Source: Oceanobacillus sp. HTM 045 (GTDB lineage: Bacteria > Pseudomonadota > Alphaproteobacteria > Rhodobacterales > Rhodobacteraceae). Taken from it: a stretch of 64,000 nt of DNA. The position numbers and the translations under genes are program-made. Shown here piece after piece: positions 17,202 through 25,648 of this stretch. How positions within the stretch are numbered: position 1 is the first letter of the stretch; every line of letters starts with the position of its first letter. The notes beneath the pieces are model-generated. The model was not told the origin of the DNA, did no database searches, and was given only the letters and a program-made list of their open reading frames with translations. The DNA lies in the NCBI GenBank assembly GCA_009733745.1, contig WNWL01000003.1, positions 62,001 through 126,000 on the forward strand, read 5' to 3'.

Positions 17202-18706
17202 CGCTCTTCCTTCGTGTGAAGGATCCGGTCGACGATGGCCCGGCGGATCCAGCCGAGGATCAGCGCGATGATCACACAGACCGTCGCCGCGATACCGGCA
17301 AGAATCGCGATCTTGTCACGCGGCGAGGAGGGATCCTGCGGCGGCGACGCGGCCTCCAGCACCTGCACCATCGGGTAGGAAGCGTAGAGGTCCACGCGGG
17401 AGGTGTTCAGCCGGGCGATCGCCGAGGCGAAGACGGCCTCGGCCACCTGGTAGTCGCGGTTAAGGTCGTCGAGCATCGCGGCCGCCGGACTGAGGGCGGC
17501 GACGCGCGCACGGCCGTTCTTCAGCCGCTCGCGCATCTGCACGAGGCGGGCGGAAAGGCCGTCATGGGCGATGCGCTGACGGACCAGCTCGGCCAGCAGG
17601 GCGGCGCGCTCGCCTCCCGCGGTCAGCTCGATCTGCGAGGCGATCTGGTCGCGGGTAAGGCCGGTCACTGCCTCCGCACGGGCGTAGAGGCGGCCCAGTT
17701 CGCCGGAATGGGCATCCCGTGCCTCGACGACCGTCGGGTGGCGTTCCCCGTACATGCCGCGGGCGCGGGCGAGCACGGCAGATGCCTCCGACGCCGCATC
17801 CATCAGCGCCCGGTATTCCGGGTCGGCGTGGAGCTTGAGAACCAGCGCCGCCGATTCCGGGGAGAGCGCGATGACGGTGCGTAGCGCCTCGAGCGACGCG
17901 GCGGCGAGGGCCAGTTCACCCTCGACGGCGCGCACTTCCGCGGCCAGCGACTCGGTGTCGGCGACGATCCCCTCGAACTGGGCGACGGTCATCAGGCCGC
18001 TCGCGCCCTGAAGCTCGGTGATCCTGTCGCGGATCGCGCCGACCGCGCTCTCATACTCGCGGATCGGCGCCGCCGCGGCGCCCTCGCGCCGGCGCAGCTC
18101 GTCGGTGCGGAGCGTCTCGAGTTGCCCGAGGAAGGTCTCGACCAGCATCTCCGCGCGCAGCATGGCCACTTCGGGCGTATCGCCCTGCATCTCGATCATG
18201 ATGAGACCGGTCTGGTCCACGAGGCGGACCCGCGGCTTCCCCAGCGTGCGGCGATCCAGGCCGAGCCGGTCGGCGGTCAGGCCAAGCACCCGGTCGGATG
18301 ACAGCAGCCTCTGATAGGTGACGGTCGGGCTCAGGCCCGCGCTGGCATAGGGCGAGTTGGAATGGGAGGAGGCCTGCCCGAGATCCGAGAGGTTGACCGA
18401 GCTGGTCGAACCCGCCCCCGGCAGGATCAGCGAGACGGAGGAGGTGTAGCGCACCGGGGCGTAGTTGAGATACGCCACGATCGCCCCCCAGATCGCCGCG
18501 ACCGCCAGCAGGAAGAGGCCGAGATAGCGCGGCAGGCGGCGCGCATCGGAGATGTCGCCGCCTCGGATCGCCCGCCCGAAAAACCGCAGCAGATCGAACC
18601 GCCGGCGCCGCGGCGCAGGGCACTCAGCCTGCTCAAGCGGCGCCTCTGCATCCGCGGTGAATGTAACGTGCTTGTTCACAACTCTATCCCCTTCATTCGG
18701 GGACAT
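17183..18706 (-). CDS. Polysaccharide chain-length determinant (Wzz/GumC-like, no kinase domain)
   Basis: A 507-residue polysaccharide co-polymerase. One membrane segment lies near residues 48-68 (LGLFLLAVAAIWGAIVAYL), then a Wzz domain, a long helical/coiled-coil periplasmic part (about 190-420), and a second membrane segment near 470-492 (ILAGIAATVCVIIALILGW). It ends shortly after, with no Walker A/B motifs, so the BY-kinase of Wzc-type proteins is absent and no separate kinase gene is seen. ATG at 18706 has AGGG 6 bases upstream; a GTG 27 bases downstream with AGGGG is an alternative start. A palindromic site lies 70 bases upstream. Confidence 0.9.
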   Translation of the reverse strand: MSPNEGDRVVNKHVTFTADAEAPLEQAECPAPRRRRFDLLRFFGRAIRGGDISDARRLPRYLGLFLLAVAAIWGAIVAYLNYAPVRYTSSVSLILPGAGSTSSVNLSDLGQASSHSNSPYASAGLSPTVTYQRLLSSDRVLGLTADRLGLDRRTLGKPRVRLVDQTGLIMIEMQGDTPEVAMLRAEMLVETFLGQLETLRTDELRRREGAAAAPIREYESAVGAIRDRITELQGASGLMTVAQFEGIVADTESLAAEVRAVEGELALAAASLEALRTVIALSPESAALVLKLHADPEYRALMDAASEASAVLARARGMYGERHPTVVEARDAHSGELGRLYARAEAVTGLTRDQIASQIELTAGGERAALLAELVRQRIAHDGLSARLVQMRERLKNGRARVAALSPAAAMLDDLNRDYQVAEAVFASAIARLNTSRVDLYASYPMVQVLEAASPPQDPSSPRDKIAILAGIAATVCVIIALILGWIRRAIVDRILHTKEERCQPIA

Positions 18707-18776
18707 GGGTAACCCTGCCCGTCTGCGGGTGCATCATGGCGGGCGGATGGGTAACTGGTGCATGGGGTGAGGCGGG

Positions 18777-18792
18777 CTATCCGAAAGGATAG
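18777..18792. promoter_or_regulatory. Putative EPS operator, copy B (perfect palindrome)
   Basis: CTATCC-GAAA-GGATAG, a perfect 6-bp dyad. It lies 3 bases past the stop of the response-regulator gene and 70 bases before the wzz start. Copy C lies at nearly the same distance (72 bases) before the FIST gene on the same strand, which favours a transcription-factor site. As RNA it would also be a short GAAA-tetraloop hairpin. Confidence 0.6.
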
Positions 18793-18795
18793 GCG

Positions 18796-19413
18796 TCAGA
18801 ACAGCTCCGCATCCCGCGCGATCATGGCCGCGTGGGTGCGGTTGCGCGCCTCCAGCTTGCGGCAGACGGTCTTGACGTGAAGCTTGATCGTGACTTCCTG
18901 GAGATCGAGTTCGCGCGCGATCTCCTTGTTGGAGAGGCCCCGGCAGAGGCCGTCGAGGACTTCCAGCTCGCGATGCGACAGGCGTTCGGCGAGGGGGTTC
19001 ACAGGGCCTTCGGGCTCCTGCGCGGTCATGAAGTCGACCGGCGCGTACTGCTCCCCGGCGACCATGAAGCGCACGGCGTTGACCAGCGACTTCGCCGCCA
19101 TCGTCTTCGGCAGGAACCCGGCCGCCCCCGCGGCGAGGGCATCCTGCGCGACGGCCCGCGTCGCGAGGCCGGACATCAGCGCCACCGGCTTTCCGTCGTT
19201 CAGGGCGCGCGCGCGGGTAAGGCCATCGAGACCATCCATTCCCGGCATGGAGTAGTCGAGGATGACGAGGTCGAACGGCCCGCCCTCCTCGATCTGCCGG
19301 GCGGCCTCGGTGAAATCGGCCGCCGTCGAGAACTCGATCCCGCCTTCGCGTTCGAGGAAGGCGATCATCGTGTCCCGCACCAGTTCATGGTCGTCGGCGA
19401 TCAGGATCTTCAT
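18796..19413 (-). CDS. LuxR/NarL-type response regulator
   Basis: A 205-residue two-component regulator. The receiver domain (residues 1-120) carries the acidic pair in IADDHE, phospho-acceptor Asp53 in VILDYSMPG and Lys in FLPKTM. The LuxR helix-turn-helix spans about 140-200 (LSHRELEVLDGLCRGLSNKE ... VTIKLHVKTVCRKLEARNRT). The start at 19413 gives the canonical MKILIADDHE, one base after the kinase stop (TGACATG); longer frames run into the kinase gene. It is probably phosphorylated by the LOV kinase immediately upstream, and the nearby palindromes are candidate binding sites. Confidence 0.95.
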   Translation of the reverse strand: MKILIADDHELVRDTMIAFLEREGGIEFSTAADFTEAARQIEEGGPFDLVILDYSMPGMDGLDGLTRARALNDGKPVALMSGLATRAVAQDALAAGAAGFLPKTMAAKSLVNAVRFMVAGEQYAPVDFMTAQEPEGPVNPLAERLSHRELEVLDGLCRGLSNKEIARELDLQEVTIKLHVKTVCRKLEARNRTHAAMIARDAELF

Positions 19414-19414
19414 G

Positions 19415-22258
19415 TCAGGGTCCCTCTCGCGGATCGGGTGCCTTCTGCCGCGAGAGAATGGCGGCATGTGCGGCCGCGCGCAACTTCTCGGGTTCGATCG
19501 GCTTCGGGATCGCCGCATCGAATGGCGGGCCGCCGCGGTCATGCTCCGACAGGGCAGTGCAGAGCAGGATCGGCATCTCCGGCCGGACGAGCCGGACGTC
19601 ACGCGCAAGCTCGGCGCCGTTCATCTCGCCCATGTCGTAGTCGGTCACGAGAAGATCCCACGCATCCGGGTCTTCCTCGATGGCCTCGAGCGCATCGCGC
19701 GGGTCGACGCAGCGCGCCGTCTCCGCCCCGGCGCGCTCGAGGATGGAGCAGATCACCTCGCCGACCTCGGAAACGTCCTCGCAGACGAGGATCAGCTTGC
19801 CCGCGAGTGATGCGTCCCCAGTGGCGGGCCGCGTCTCCTCCGCACGCGCGCGGGTGGCATCCTTGTCCGACTGCGCGCGCGGCAGATAGACGGAGAAGGT
19901 GCTCCCGCGCCCCGGTCGGGACGCGACCGCCACCCCACCTCCTTCGCCGGTCGCGATGCTGGCGACGAGCGCAAGCCCGAGCCCTGTGCCGGCGGCGCCC
20001 TTGGTGGTGTGGTAGGGCTCGAAGATCCTGTCGACTTCCGCATTGGTCATGCCTTTGCCGGTATCGGCCACGATGACCAGCAGATGCGCCACCTCGTTCG
20101 ACGGTGTGCCCACGGCGAAGTTGTCCGGCATCGACCCGGCGGGCCGGTCCTCCAGCGAGATCGATATCTCGCCCGTGCTGTCGCCGATCGCGTCGCGGGC
20201 GTTGATCCCGAGATTGAGCACCACCTGGAGGACCGAAGTCGGGTCGATCACCAGTACCGCCGGCTCATCCGGGAGCGAGAGCGTGACAGATATGCCGGAC
20301 GACACCCCCGCACGCAGCAGCGTCGCGGCTTCCTCCAGCACGACGCGAAGATCGACCTCGCGCACGTCGCGCCGGTGGGCACCGAGATCGAGGAGGCGCC
20401 GCGAGAGCTGGCTCGCGTGCATCGCCGACTTGGTGATGCGGCGGGCATAGGTCTGAACCCGGTCGTCGGCAGTCTGCAACTCGCCGATCAGCGCCGCCGA
20501 CCCGCCGATGACCGAAAGGAGGTTGTTGAAATCATGTGCGACGCCGATGGCGACCTGTGCGACCGATTCCTGCCTCTGGGCTATCGCGAGTTGCTCCCGC
20601 AGGCGCGCGCGCTCGTTCTCATCGCGCCGCCGCTCCGCGATATCGCGGGAGACGCAGACGAGCCCCATCTCGGGCAGGAGGGTGAGGGAGATCTCCTGAA
20701 GGATCTCGCTGCCGTCGTTGCGAAGGCCGGTGATCTCCGTGCGCCAGGTGCCCTTGCGCCGCAGCTCCGGCATCCCCGCCCGTTCGATGAACTCGGCGCG
20801 ATCGGCCCGGTAGAGCATCTGCCAGCTTCGGCCAAGCACCTCGTACTCGCTCGTGAACCCGAACATCGAGAGATGGCTCGGGTTCATGTAGACGAACCGT
20901 CCCTCCGTGTCGGTAATGGCGATACCGTCCTCCGCCGCGTCGATCGCCGCGGCGCGCTGGGCGAGGAGGCGCTGCGTGGCCTTGACGCTGGTGATATCAG
21001 TGGCGATCGAGACGGCGCCGCCATCGCTCGTCGACTGTTCGCTCAACAGCACGATCCGCCCGTCCGGCAGCGTCTCTTCCCGCGTCCGGCCGCCCGCGAA
21101 ACAGGCGCGCTGCCGCTCTTCCCCGGCCTTGCGGGCGGTAGCCGGGTCGTCCCCGAGCCGGATCCGCCGCCGGGCCCAGAAGTCGGCGAACCCCGCGCCC
21201 ATCGCCATCGGTGCGTCTTCGAGTTCGAAGAAATCCCGGTAGCGATGGTTGGCGAGGACGATTTTTCCCGCGGAATCGAGCAACAGGAACCCTTCGGACG
21301 TGGACGAAAGCGCGGCGAGAAGCTGGCCCCAGATCTCGTCCCTGTCCTCCTTCGCCTTCCGCTCCGCGGTGATGTCGACCTGCGTCGCGACGAGGTATCT
21401 CGGCAGGCCGTCCGCACCGGGTACGGGATAAATCGTCAGGCGGTTCCAGAAGCTCTCACCCGACTTCTTGCGGTTCAGTAGCTCGAACGTCCCCTCGCCC
21501 CGCGCCGCGACGGTCTCACGCAAGCGGCGGCGTTCCTCGGCTTCCGGCGCATCCGCGGCGAGGAACCTGCAATTGCGGCCGAGCACATCTTCCCGCGCGT
21601 ACCCGCTGAGGGTGAGGAAAGCGTCGTTGACGTAGATCAGCGGCACGTCCCGCCGGGTCGCGTCGGCGATGGCCACGCTTGCCGACGCGCCGTCGATGAC
21701 AGCGGCGAGCAGCGCGTTGCGCTCGGTCATCACCAGCGCCCGCAGCGCCTGCGCGGCAAGCGCCGACATGCGCTGCAAGAGGCGCTGGTCCTTCTCGGTG
21801 AAGTGCGCCTTGTCCTCCGCGAGGCAGACCAGCGCCCCCTCGTGGCCTTCGTCCAGCGAGATCGGAACCGAAAGCAGCGACCGCGACCGCGGCGCGAGGC
21901 GGGCGCCGACATCGTTCCACCAGTCCGTGCCCGGCAGGTCCACGATGCGGCGCGCACCGCCGCTCATGGCGAATTGCTGCGGCAGTTCCAGGCCAGCGAG
22001 GTCCGGATCGGTTGCCTCCGTAATGTGGGCCTTCCCATTCTCCAGCGCGGCGACGAAAGCGGTCTCGCAACTGAATACCCGCCGCATCACGGCGAGCAAG
22101 TCACGCATGCCGCTGCCGGGGTCAGGGGCCGAAGTCAGGCGTTCGAGGCCGTCGAGCAGCGCGTTGGACTCGCGGAGTGCTGCCGCCTCGCGCGCCCGGA
22201 GGACCTTCAGTTCGGCCAGGGCCTCGCGGAGTGCTTCGGTATCTTGTCTGCGGGCCAA
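19415..22258 (-). CDS. Hybrid histidine kinase with GAF, LOV/PAS, HisKA, HATPase and receiver domains
   Basis: A 947-residue soluble sensor kinase. Order: short coiled coil; GAF-like (about 45-175); LOV-type PAS (about 185-298) with GRNCRFL (Cys230), Asn262, Asn272 in SFWNRL and Gln293; two further PAS domains (about 312-425 and 435-545); HisKA with His575 in GVAHDFNNLL; HATPase (ADTGKGM, GTGLGLALV); C-terminal receiver with Asp873 in VTDYDMG. The TTG start at 22258 is preferred: AAGGA lies 7 bases before it and it begins just after the FIST stop, whereas ATG 22393 would overlap FIST by over 120 bases. The LOV FLQ glutamine is replaced by Ala233 or a neighbour. No membrane segment is seen. 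Confidence 0.9.
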   Translation of the reverse strand: MARRQDTEALREALAELKVLRAREAAALRESNALLDGLERLTSAPDPGSGMRDLLAVMRRVFSCETAFVAALENGKAHITEATDPDLAGLELPQQFAMSGGARRIVDLPGTDWWNDVGARLAPRSRSLLSVPISLDEGHEGALVCLAEDKAHFTEKDQRLLQRMSALAAQALRALVMTERNALLAAVIDGASASVAIADATRRDVPLIYVNDAFLTLSGYAREDVLGRNCRFLAADAPEAEERRRLRETVAARGEGTFELLNRKKSGESFWNRLTIYPVPGADGLPRYLVATQVDITAERKAKEDRDEIWGQLLAALSSTSEGFLLLDSAGKIVLANHRYRDFFELEDAPMAMGAGFADFWARRRIRLGDDPATARKAGEERQRACFAGGRTREETLPDGRIVLLSEQSTSDGGAVSIATDITSVKATQRLLAQRAAAIDAAEDGIAITDTEGRFVYMNPSHLSMFGFTSEYEVLGRSWQMLYRADRAEFIERAGMPELRRKGTWRTEITGLRNDGSEILQEISLTLLPEMGLVCVSRDIAERRRDENERARLREQLAIAQRQESVAQVAIGVAHDFNNLLSVIGGSAALIGELQTADDRVQTYARRITKSAMHASQLSRRLLDLGAHRRDVREVDLRVVLEEAATLLRAGVSSGISVTLSLPDEPAVLVIDPTSVLQVVLNLGINARDAIGDSTGEISISLEDRPAGSMPDNFAVGTPSNEVAHLLVIVADTGKGMTNAEVDRIFEPYHTTKGAAGTGLGLALVASIATGEGGGVAVASRPGRGSTFSVYLPRAQSDKDATRARAEETRPATGDASLAGKLILVCEDVSEVGEVICSILERAGAETARCVDPRDALEAIEEDPDAWDLLVTDYDMGEMNGAELARDVRLVRPEMPILLCTALSEHDRGGPPFDAAIPKPIEPEKLRAAAHAAILSRQKAPDPREGP

Positions 22259-22269
22259 GCGCGCATCCT

Positions 22270-23469
22270 TCAGGCTCCGAACACAACGCAGGAAATCATC
22301 AGGTTCCCGTGGCGGTTGTCGCCACTCGCGAAGCGCCCCTGCTCTCCAAAGGTGAATATGCCGAGGAAGGGTGCATCTCCAAGCACTTCGCACACGCCCT
22401 GACTGATTTCATCAAGCCTGTCCCGCACTGCGAGCATGCACCCGCCGCAATAGACGACAAGAGCGCCCGCGATGCCCCCCTCGGCAACCGCCACGTCGGA
22501 CGCGGCGAGCGCCGCTACGCGACCGGCGCGGCTGACGAGACTGTCGGGCTTGCCGGACATCAGGGTCAGGCGCTCGCCCTCGCGGACATCCGCGAACAGC
22601 TCCAGCGCACCGTCGGCGTAGGCCTTCGCCGGGTGGGCGAGCAGATAGGTCTTCAGCGGCTCGGGCGTACCCGGCTCGTCTAGCGTGAGGCCAAGAGGGG
22701 AGAAGGTGCTCTCGCCCAGGATGGTCGCCGGCAGCATCCCTGCCGGCGGCACGACCGCCCCATCCGTCCATTCCCCGTAAACCTCCGCCGCCGGGCGGCC
22801 GTCGATCTCGATGAGCCTGCGTCCCTCAGCCCGCGTCACCGTTCCCGACCGCTCCGTCGGCGCGTACCCGTTCTGGAAGGCCGAGGCGGTCGGGGTGGAC
22901 GGGAACAGGACCGACACGACCACACCCGAGCCGGTGTTCCCGCTACCGTCGAAGCAGTACCATTGCCCCGAAATGTCATTGTCGGCCACGCTGCCCCCCA
23001 CGATCGGGACGTTGGCCCCGACCACGTCCTCGATGCCCGCGATCACGGCCTCTTCACAGCCGGGCGTCGAGCTGACCCACACCAGCCCGGGCGCTTCGCC
23101 GCGCCGGCCCGCACGCGAGAGCGCCGCCTCGGTCGCGGCGCGCGCGGCACCGGCGACGTCGTCGCCGAACGGGGCCCGCGCCGTGCCGTAGCTACCCGCG
23201 GGATCCCAGATCGCGAATATGCCGAGCCCGGCGCCGCCGAGCACGGCGGGCCCCTCGCCGGTCATGACGCCGAGGCAGGAGGTCGCGCCATGAACCGCTG
23301 CCCCCACGGTGCCTAGCCTTGCGACCATCGCCTCGGCGTCATGGTGTGCGCTCGTCTGGACGACGAGGAAGTCAGGCGCGACGGCGGAGGCAGCTGCAAG
23401 CGCGCCGGCCATCTCGCCGAGCGCGGCTCCGGTTTCGGCGGCCGTGGTGCTCCAGCTCCTGATCTTCAT
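22270..23469 (-). CDS. FIST domain sensory protein
   Basis: A 399-residue protein with FIST N and FIST C domains. FIST_N runs over about the first 220 residues (FLVVQTSAHHDAEAM; GATSCLGVMTGEGP; VPIVGGSVADND), and FIST_C follows to the end, with the hallmark GIFTFGEQGRF close to the C-terminus. FIST is a small-ligand sensor domain, thought to bind amino-acid-like molecules, and is often encoded beside signalling proteins. Two adjacent ATGs exist; the second (23469) has GGAGG 5 bases upstream. The kinase gene starts 12 bases after this stop, so FIST, kinase and regulator form one operon. There is no membrane segment or signal peptide. Confidence 0.9.
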   Translation of the reverse strand: MKIRSWSTTAAETGAALGEMAGALAAASAVAPDFLVVQTSAHHDAEAMVARLGTVGAAVHGATSCLGVMTGEGPAVLGGAGLGIFAIWDPAGSYGTARAPFGDDVAGAARAATEAALSRAGRRGEAPGLVWVSSTPGCEEAVIAGIEDVVGANVPIVGGSVADNDISGQWYCFDGSGNTGSGVVVSVLFPSTPTASAFQNGYAPTERSGTVTRAEGRRLIEIDGRPAAEVYGEWTDGAVVPPAGMLPATILGESTFSPLGLTLDEPGTPEPLKTYLLAHPAKAYADGALELFADVREGERLTLMSGKPDSLVSRAGRVAALAASDVAVAEGGIAGALVVYCGGCMLAVRDRLDEISQGVCEVLGDAPFLGIFTFGEQGRFASGDNRHGNLMISCVVFGA

Positions 23470-23541
23470 CATGTCCTCCGGTCCGCCGTCTTTTTGCCAT
23501 TTTCTGTGGGCGGACCTCCACGCAGCATCCGATTAGCGCGC

Positions 23542-23557
23542 CTATACGAAAGGATAG
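23542..23557. promoter_or_regulatory. Putative EPS operator, copy C
   Basis: CTATAC-GAAA-GGATAG, one mismatch from perfect symmetry. It lies in the divergent spacer between FIST (72 bases from its start) and the WecG/WcaJ fusion gene (129 bases from its start). The match to 18777-18792 extends a few bases on both sides (GCG-C/G before, GG after). Confidence 0.6.
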
Positions 23558-23686
23558 GACGCACACCGGGCCGAGCGTTGTCGGCGCAATCGCGCCTGAT
23601 GCATCCCCTTCCGCTCGATTGAGCGCCGGCACCTCCGAACGCGACAACTGCGCGACCGCAGATGACCAAACCGGAGTGACGCCGCA

Positions 23687-25039
23687 ATGCCCGCCCCCAG
23701 AGAGATCCACCTGTTCGACCTCGGTATCCTGAGCGCCGATACCGATACCGCCGTCGGGCTGCTGCTCGACTCGCCGAAGCCGCGCCGCGCAGCCTTCGTG
23801 AACGCGCATTGCGTCAATGTCGCGTGCTCCAACACCGCCTATGCACGCGACCTGCGGACTGCCGACCTACTGCTCCCGGACGGGTCCGGCCTCGCGCTCG
23901 CCGCGCGGATGCAGGGCGAGGAGTTCGAGGAAAACCTGAACGGGACCGACCTCTTCCTGCCGATCTGCCGCGGTGCGGAGGCCCGTGGTCTCTCGGTGTT
24001 CTTCTTCGGTGCCGCACCCGGCGTTGCCGCTGCCGCGGCGGCCCGTGCGCAGGACCTCGTGCCGGGCCTCGAGGTTGCCGGAACCGCCGATGGCTACGAG
24101 GATGCGAAAGACGAGAATGCCCTGATCGAGCGGATCAACGCGTCGGGCGCAGATATCCTGCTCGTCGCGCTCGGCGTTCCCATGCAGGAACGCTGGATCG
24201 CGCGCAACCGGCCCCGCCTCCGCCCGCGGGTCGCTATGGGCGTCGGCGCGCAGTTCGACTTCTGGAGCGGCCAAGTGCGCCGGGCACCCGGAATGCTGCG
24301 CAAGAACGGCCTCGAATGGACCTGGCGCCTCGCGCTGGAGCCGCGGCGAATGTTCCGGCGCTATGTCACCGGAAACCCGGTCTTCGTCGCGCGGGCGCTT
24401 GCCGACGCATGGCGGAACCGTCCGCGGCAGGCCCTCGGCCAGGCGGCATTCGTCAAGCGGCTGCTGGACATCGGCATCGCCGGGTCCGCGCTCCTGATGC
24501 TGGCACCGCTCTTCCTCGCCGCGGCACTCGCCATCCGCATCGAGAGCCCCGGGCCGGTCTTCTTTTCGCAGACCCGTGTCGGGCGCGATGGCAAGACCTT
24601 CCGGATGCTCAAGTTCCGGTCGATGTACCGGGATGCCGAGGCACGGCGCGCGGCCCTGATCGGTACCAGCGACCGTGAAGGCATCTGTTTCAAGGCGAAG
24701 GACGATCCCCGCATCACCCGCATGGGGCGCCTGCTGCGGCGGGCTTCCTTCGACGAGCTGCCGCAGATCCTGAACGTGCTCCGGGGCGAGATGTCCATCG
24801 TCGGCCCGCGCCCGGCCCTGCCGGAGGAGGTTGCCGCCTATCCCGCCCGCGCCCGCGGACGGCTGGAGGTCAAGCCGGGCATCACCGGTATCTGGCAAGT
24901 GTCCGGCCGCGCGGACATCGATTTTGACCGGATGGTGGACATGGACCTTGCCTATGCCCGCTCGCGCTCGGTGGTCCTCGACCTGATGCTGATCGCGCTG
25001 ACCTTCCGAGCCGTGCTGACGGGCCGGGGCGCTTACTGA
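23687..25039 (+). CDS. WecG/TagA-type glycosyltransferase fused to a WcaJ/ExoY-type initiating sugar transferase
   Basis: A 450-residue fusion. Residues about 1-245 are WecG/TagA/CpsF (LLPDGSGLALA; LGVPMQERWIARNRP; GVGAQFDFWSGQVRRAPG). Residues about 255-450 are a bacterial sugar transferase (KRLLDIGIAGSALLMLAPLF hydrophobic hairpin, FFSQTRVGRDGKTF, MLKFRSM, RRASFDELPQ, GPRPALP). The C-terminal half would load the first sugar phosphate onto undecaprenyl phosphate and the N-terminal half add the second sugar. Fusing the two steps suggests channelling. It is divergent from the FIST/kinase operon with an operator-like palindrome between them. Confidence 0.92.
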   Translation: MPAPREIHLFDLGILSADTDTAVGLLLDSPKPRRAAFVNAHCVNVACSNTAYARDLRTADLLLPDGSGLALAARMQGEEFEENLNGTDLFLPICRGAEARGLSVFFFGAAPGVAAAAAARAQDLVPGLEVAGTADGYEDAKDENALIERINASGADILLVALGVPMQERWIARNRPRLRPRVAMGVGAQFDFWSGQVRRAPGMLRKNGLEWTWRLALEPRRMFRRYVTGNPVFVARALADAWRNRPRQALGQAAFVKRLLDIGIAGSALLMLAPLFLAAALAIRIESPGPVFFSQTRVGRDGKTFRMLKFRSMYRDAEARRAALIGTSDREGICFKAKDDPRITRMGRLLRRASFDELPQILNVLRGEMSIVGPRPALPEEVAAYPARARGRLEVKPGITGIWQVSGRADIDFDRMVDMDLAYARSRSVVLDLMLIALTFRAVLTGRGAY

Positions 25040-25048
25040 GGTGGCTGG

Positions 25049-25067
25049 GCGGCGGCCCGGCCGCCGC
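25049..25067. terminator. Hairpin between the convergent sugar-transferase and globin genes
   Basis: Perfect 8-bp stem GCGGCGGC / GCCGCCGC with loop CCG, filling the 28-base gap between two convergent stops. No T-tract is present; it may act as a bidirectional terminator. Confidence 0.5.
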
Positions 25068-25496
25068 TCACCCCTCCGACGGGGCCGGGTAGACCGACCG
25101 GATCATGTGCTCCGAGAGGACGCCGTAGGCCCGCGTCCATGCATCGCGCTCTTCCGGGCCGAACCCGTCCCCGAGGAGTTGTCCGAGCGCCCAGAGCAAC
25201 GCCTCCCCGACCGGGCGGTATTGTTCCGGCTTGACCCCGTACTGAACGTGGCGGACGGCCAGGTCGGCTGCGGCGGGGAAAAGCGACGAGGAGTTGTCGA
25301 GATGGTCCACCACGAAGGCTATCGTCGCGACAAGCTTCTTGGCCTGTGACGCCATGTCATTGCGGAAGAGCGGCTTCGTCTCGGGCGCTATGCGGAAGAG
25401 GTGGCCGTAGAACAGTTGGCCCGCGAGGTCGGGCAGTGCCGCCGCGGCTGCCCAAGTTCGCCGGATCGCCGAAATATCCTTCTCGCTGAGCGCCAT
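25068..25496 (-). CDS. Single-domain globin
   Basis: A 142-residue bacterial globin of the flavohaemoglobin/Vitreoscilla type. The segment GQLFYGHLF supplies the B helix, PLFRNDMASQAKKL the CD-E region with Gln as likely distal residue, and VRHVQYGVKPEQYRPVGEALL the F-G region with the proximal haem His. No reductase domain follows. Such globins bind O2 or NO. It lies 152 bases after the histidine kinase gene in the same direction, so it may be part of that transcription unit or have its own promoter in the gap, where I see no clear motif. Confidence 0.92.
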   Translation of the reverse strand: MALSEKDISAIRRTWAAAAALPDLAGQLFYGHLFRIAPETKPLFRNDMASQAKKLVATIAFVVDHLDNSSSLFPAAADLAVRHVQYGVKPEQYRPVGEALLWALGQLLGDGFGPEERDAWTRAYGVLSEHMIRSVYPAPSEG

Positions 25497-25648
25497 GCGT
25501 CCCTGTCAGTTCCGCGGCGTGCAAGCCGTTCAGCCCCTGCTAAAGGGTAACATGCCGCCGGGAAAGACATTTCGGAGCCCCTGTGGTACGGGAAGCATCG
25601 GGCTGCGGCCCGTTCCCATCCGGGGGAAACGCCCGAACCGCCGTCGGT

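Noticed and set aside
18777-18792. Palindrome copy B read as a terminator of the response-regulator gene
   Set aside because: It is only a 6-bp stem without T-tract, and two related copies lie in divergent promoters where termination makes no sense; a DNA-binding site explains all three.
22259-22393. ATG start of the LOV kinase at 22393
   Set aside because: It would overlap the FIST gene by over 120 bases and add Trp/Arg-rich residues; a TTG at 22258 has a good Shine-Dalgarno and follows the FIST stop.
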